Part shown: positions 8,669 to 9,091 of the stretch, piece after piece
Layout of the letters: the number at the start of each line of letters is the position of its first letter
Position numbering within the stretch: the first letter of the stretch is position 1
Source of the DNA: CAZGMC01 sp964526565
GTDB taxonomy: Bacteria > Pseudomonadota > Alphaproteobacteria > DSM-16000 > Inquilinaceae
NCBI GenBank assembly: GCA_964526565.1
Contig: CAZGMC010000124.1
Coordinates: 1-9,091 of the forward strand
Reading direction: 5' to 3'
DNA length: 9,091 nucleotides
The notes under the pieces: model-generated
Database searches by the model: none
What the model was told of the DNA's origin: nothing
Seen by the model: the letters and a program-made list of their open reading frames with translations, nothing else
Made by a program: the position numbers and the translations under genes

Positions 8669-9088
8669 ATGAACGTCAGCGATATCATGAGCCGCGACGT
8701 GCAGCTGGTCGACCCGAAGACCAGGCTGGCCGAGGCCGCCCGCATGATGCGCGACAAGGACATCGGCTTCCTGCCGGTGGGCGAAGAGGACCGTCTGGTC
8801 GGCACCTTGACCGACCGCGACATCGCCATCCGCTCGACAGCCGAGGGCAAGGATCCCAACGCCACCACGGTCGGCGACGCGATGTCGACGAACCTGGTCT
8901 ATTGCTTCGAGCATCAGGACGCCGGCGAGGCCGCCGCCATCATGGGCGAGCGCCAGGTCCGCCGCCTGCCGGTGCTGAACCGCGACAAGCGGATGGTCGG
9001 TATCGTCTCTGTCGGCGACATCGCCACCGAGACCGGCCATCTGGGCCTGGCCGGGGCCACCGTCGAGGCGGTTTCGGCAGACAAGTGA
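8669..9088 (+). CDS. Two-CBS-domain regulatory protein
   Basis: This is a cytosolic protein of 139 residues made almost entirely of one CBS pair (Bateman module). CBS1 spans about 5-58, with DIMSRDV near its start and GTLTDRDIAIR (45-55). CBS2 spans about 68-122, with DAMSTN and GIVSVGDIA (111-119). Such pairs bind adenosine nucleotides or related ligands in the cleft between the repeats and act as energy or redox sensors. No effector domain is fused, so it would act through a partner protein. The start is supported by GGGAGGAG at 8657-8664, four bases before the ATG; another purine-rich AAAGGAG lies at 8641-8647. The gene begins 63 bases after the PRC-barrel gene with no promoter or terminator seen between them, so the two are probably one operon. 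The ligand and partner cannot be read from sequence. Confidence 0.93.
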   Translation: MNVSDIMSRDVQLVDPKTRLAEAARMMRDKDIGFLPVGEEDRLVGTLTDRDIAIRSTAEGKDPNATTVGDAMSTNLVYCFEHQDAGEAAAIMGERQVRRLPVLNRDKRMVGIVSVGDIATETGHLGLAGATVEAVSADK

Positions 9089-9091
9089 CGG

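Noticed and set aside
7679..9040. 453-codon open frame on the minus strand opposite the PRC-barrel and CBS genes
   Set aside because: It is antisense to two well-supported genes with strong ribosome binding sites, and its translation shows no recognisable domain.

Overview
The window is a high-G+C (roughly 70 % by eye) bacterial chromosome segment that reads as alphaproteobacterial, possibly Rhodospirillales-like. The evidence is strong third-position G/C bias, close homology to ordinary proteobacterial families, and sequences resembling promoters of the alphaproteobacterial general-stress sigma factor EcfG (GGAAC, about 17 bases, then CGTT). The genus-level placement is inference only. I see no rRNA, tRNA, CRISPR array, insertion sequence or phage gene.

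Layout. (1) Positions 1-2686, minus strand: a P-type II cation ATPase, complete at its start and cut by the left window edge after 895 codons. (2) 2687-2944: a 258-base divergent control region. It holds an 8-bp perfect inverted repeat whose arms read GGAAC-N17-GTT on both strands. (3) 2945-5677, plus strand: a second, different P-type II ATPase of 910 residues. (4) 5678-6100: a 423-base non-coding stretch with two short direct-repeat clusters, an EcfG-like site and a potentially structured leader. (5) 6101-6412: a 103-residue cytosolic protein I do not recognise. (6) 6438-7745: a type II NADH:quinone dehydrogenase, 25 bases downstream and probably in the same operon. (7) 7746-7906: a leader with the best EcfG-type promoter match in the window. 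(8) 7907-8605: an exported protein with two PRC-barrel domains. (9) 8669-9088: a two-CBS-domain protein, probably co-transcribed with it.

How the genes may work together. Two ATP-driven cation pumps sit back to back. A non-proton-pumping NADH dehydrogenase, a periplasmic PRC-barrel protein and a nucleotide-sensing CBS protein follow. All but the CBS gene have an EcfG-like site in the non-coding DNA of their transcription unit, and the CBS gene probably shares one. The most economical reading is a general-stress module that adjusts ion balance, respiratory electron flow and the envelope. Each family is ordinary. The less ordinary points are the possible shared control, the palindromic bidirectional promoter candidate, the missing membrane aspartate in the second pump, and the small unknown protein with its structured leader.
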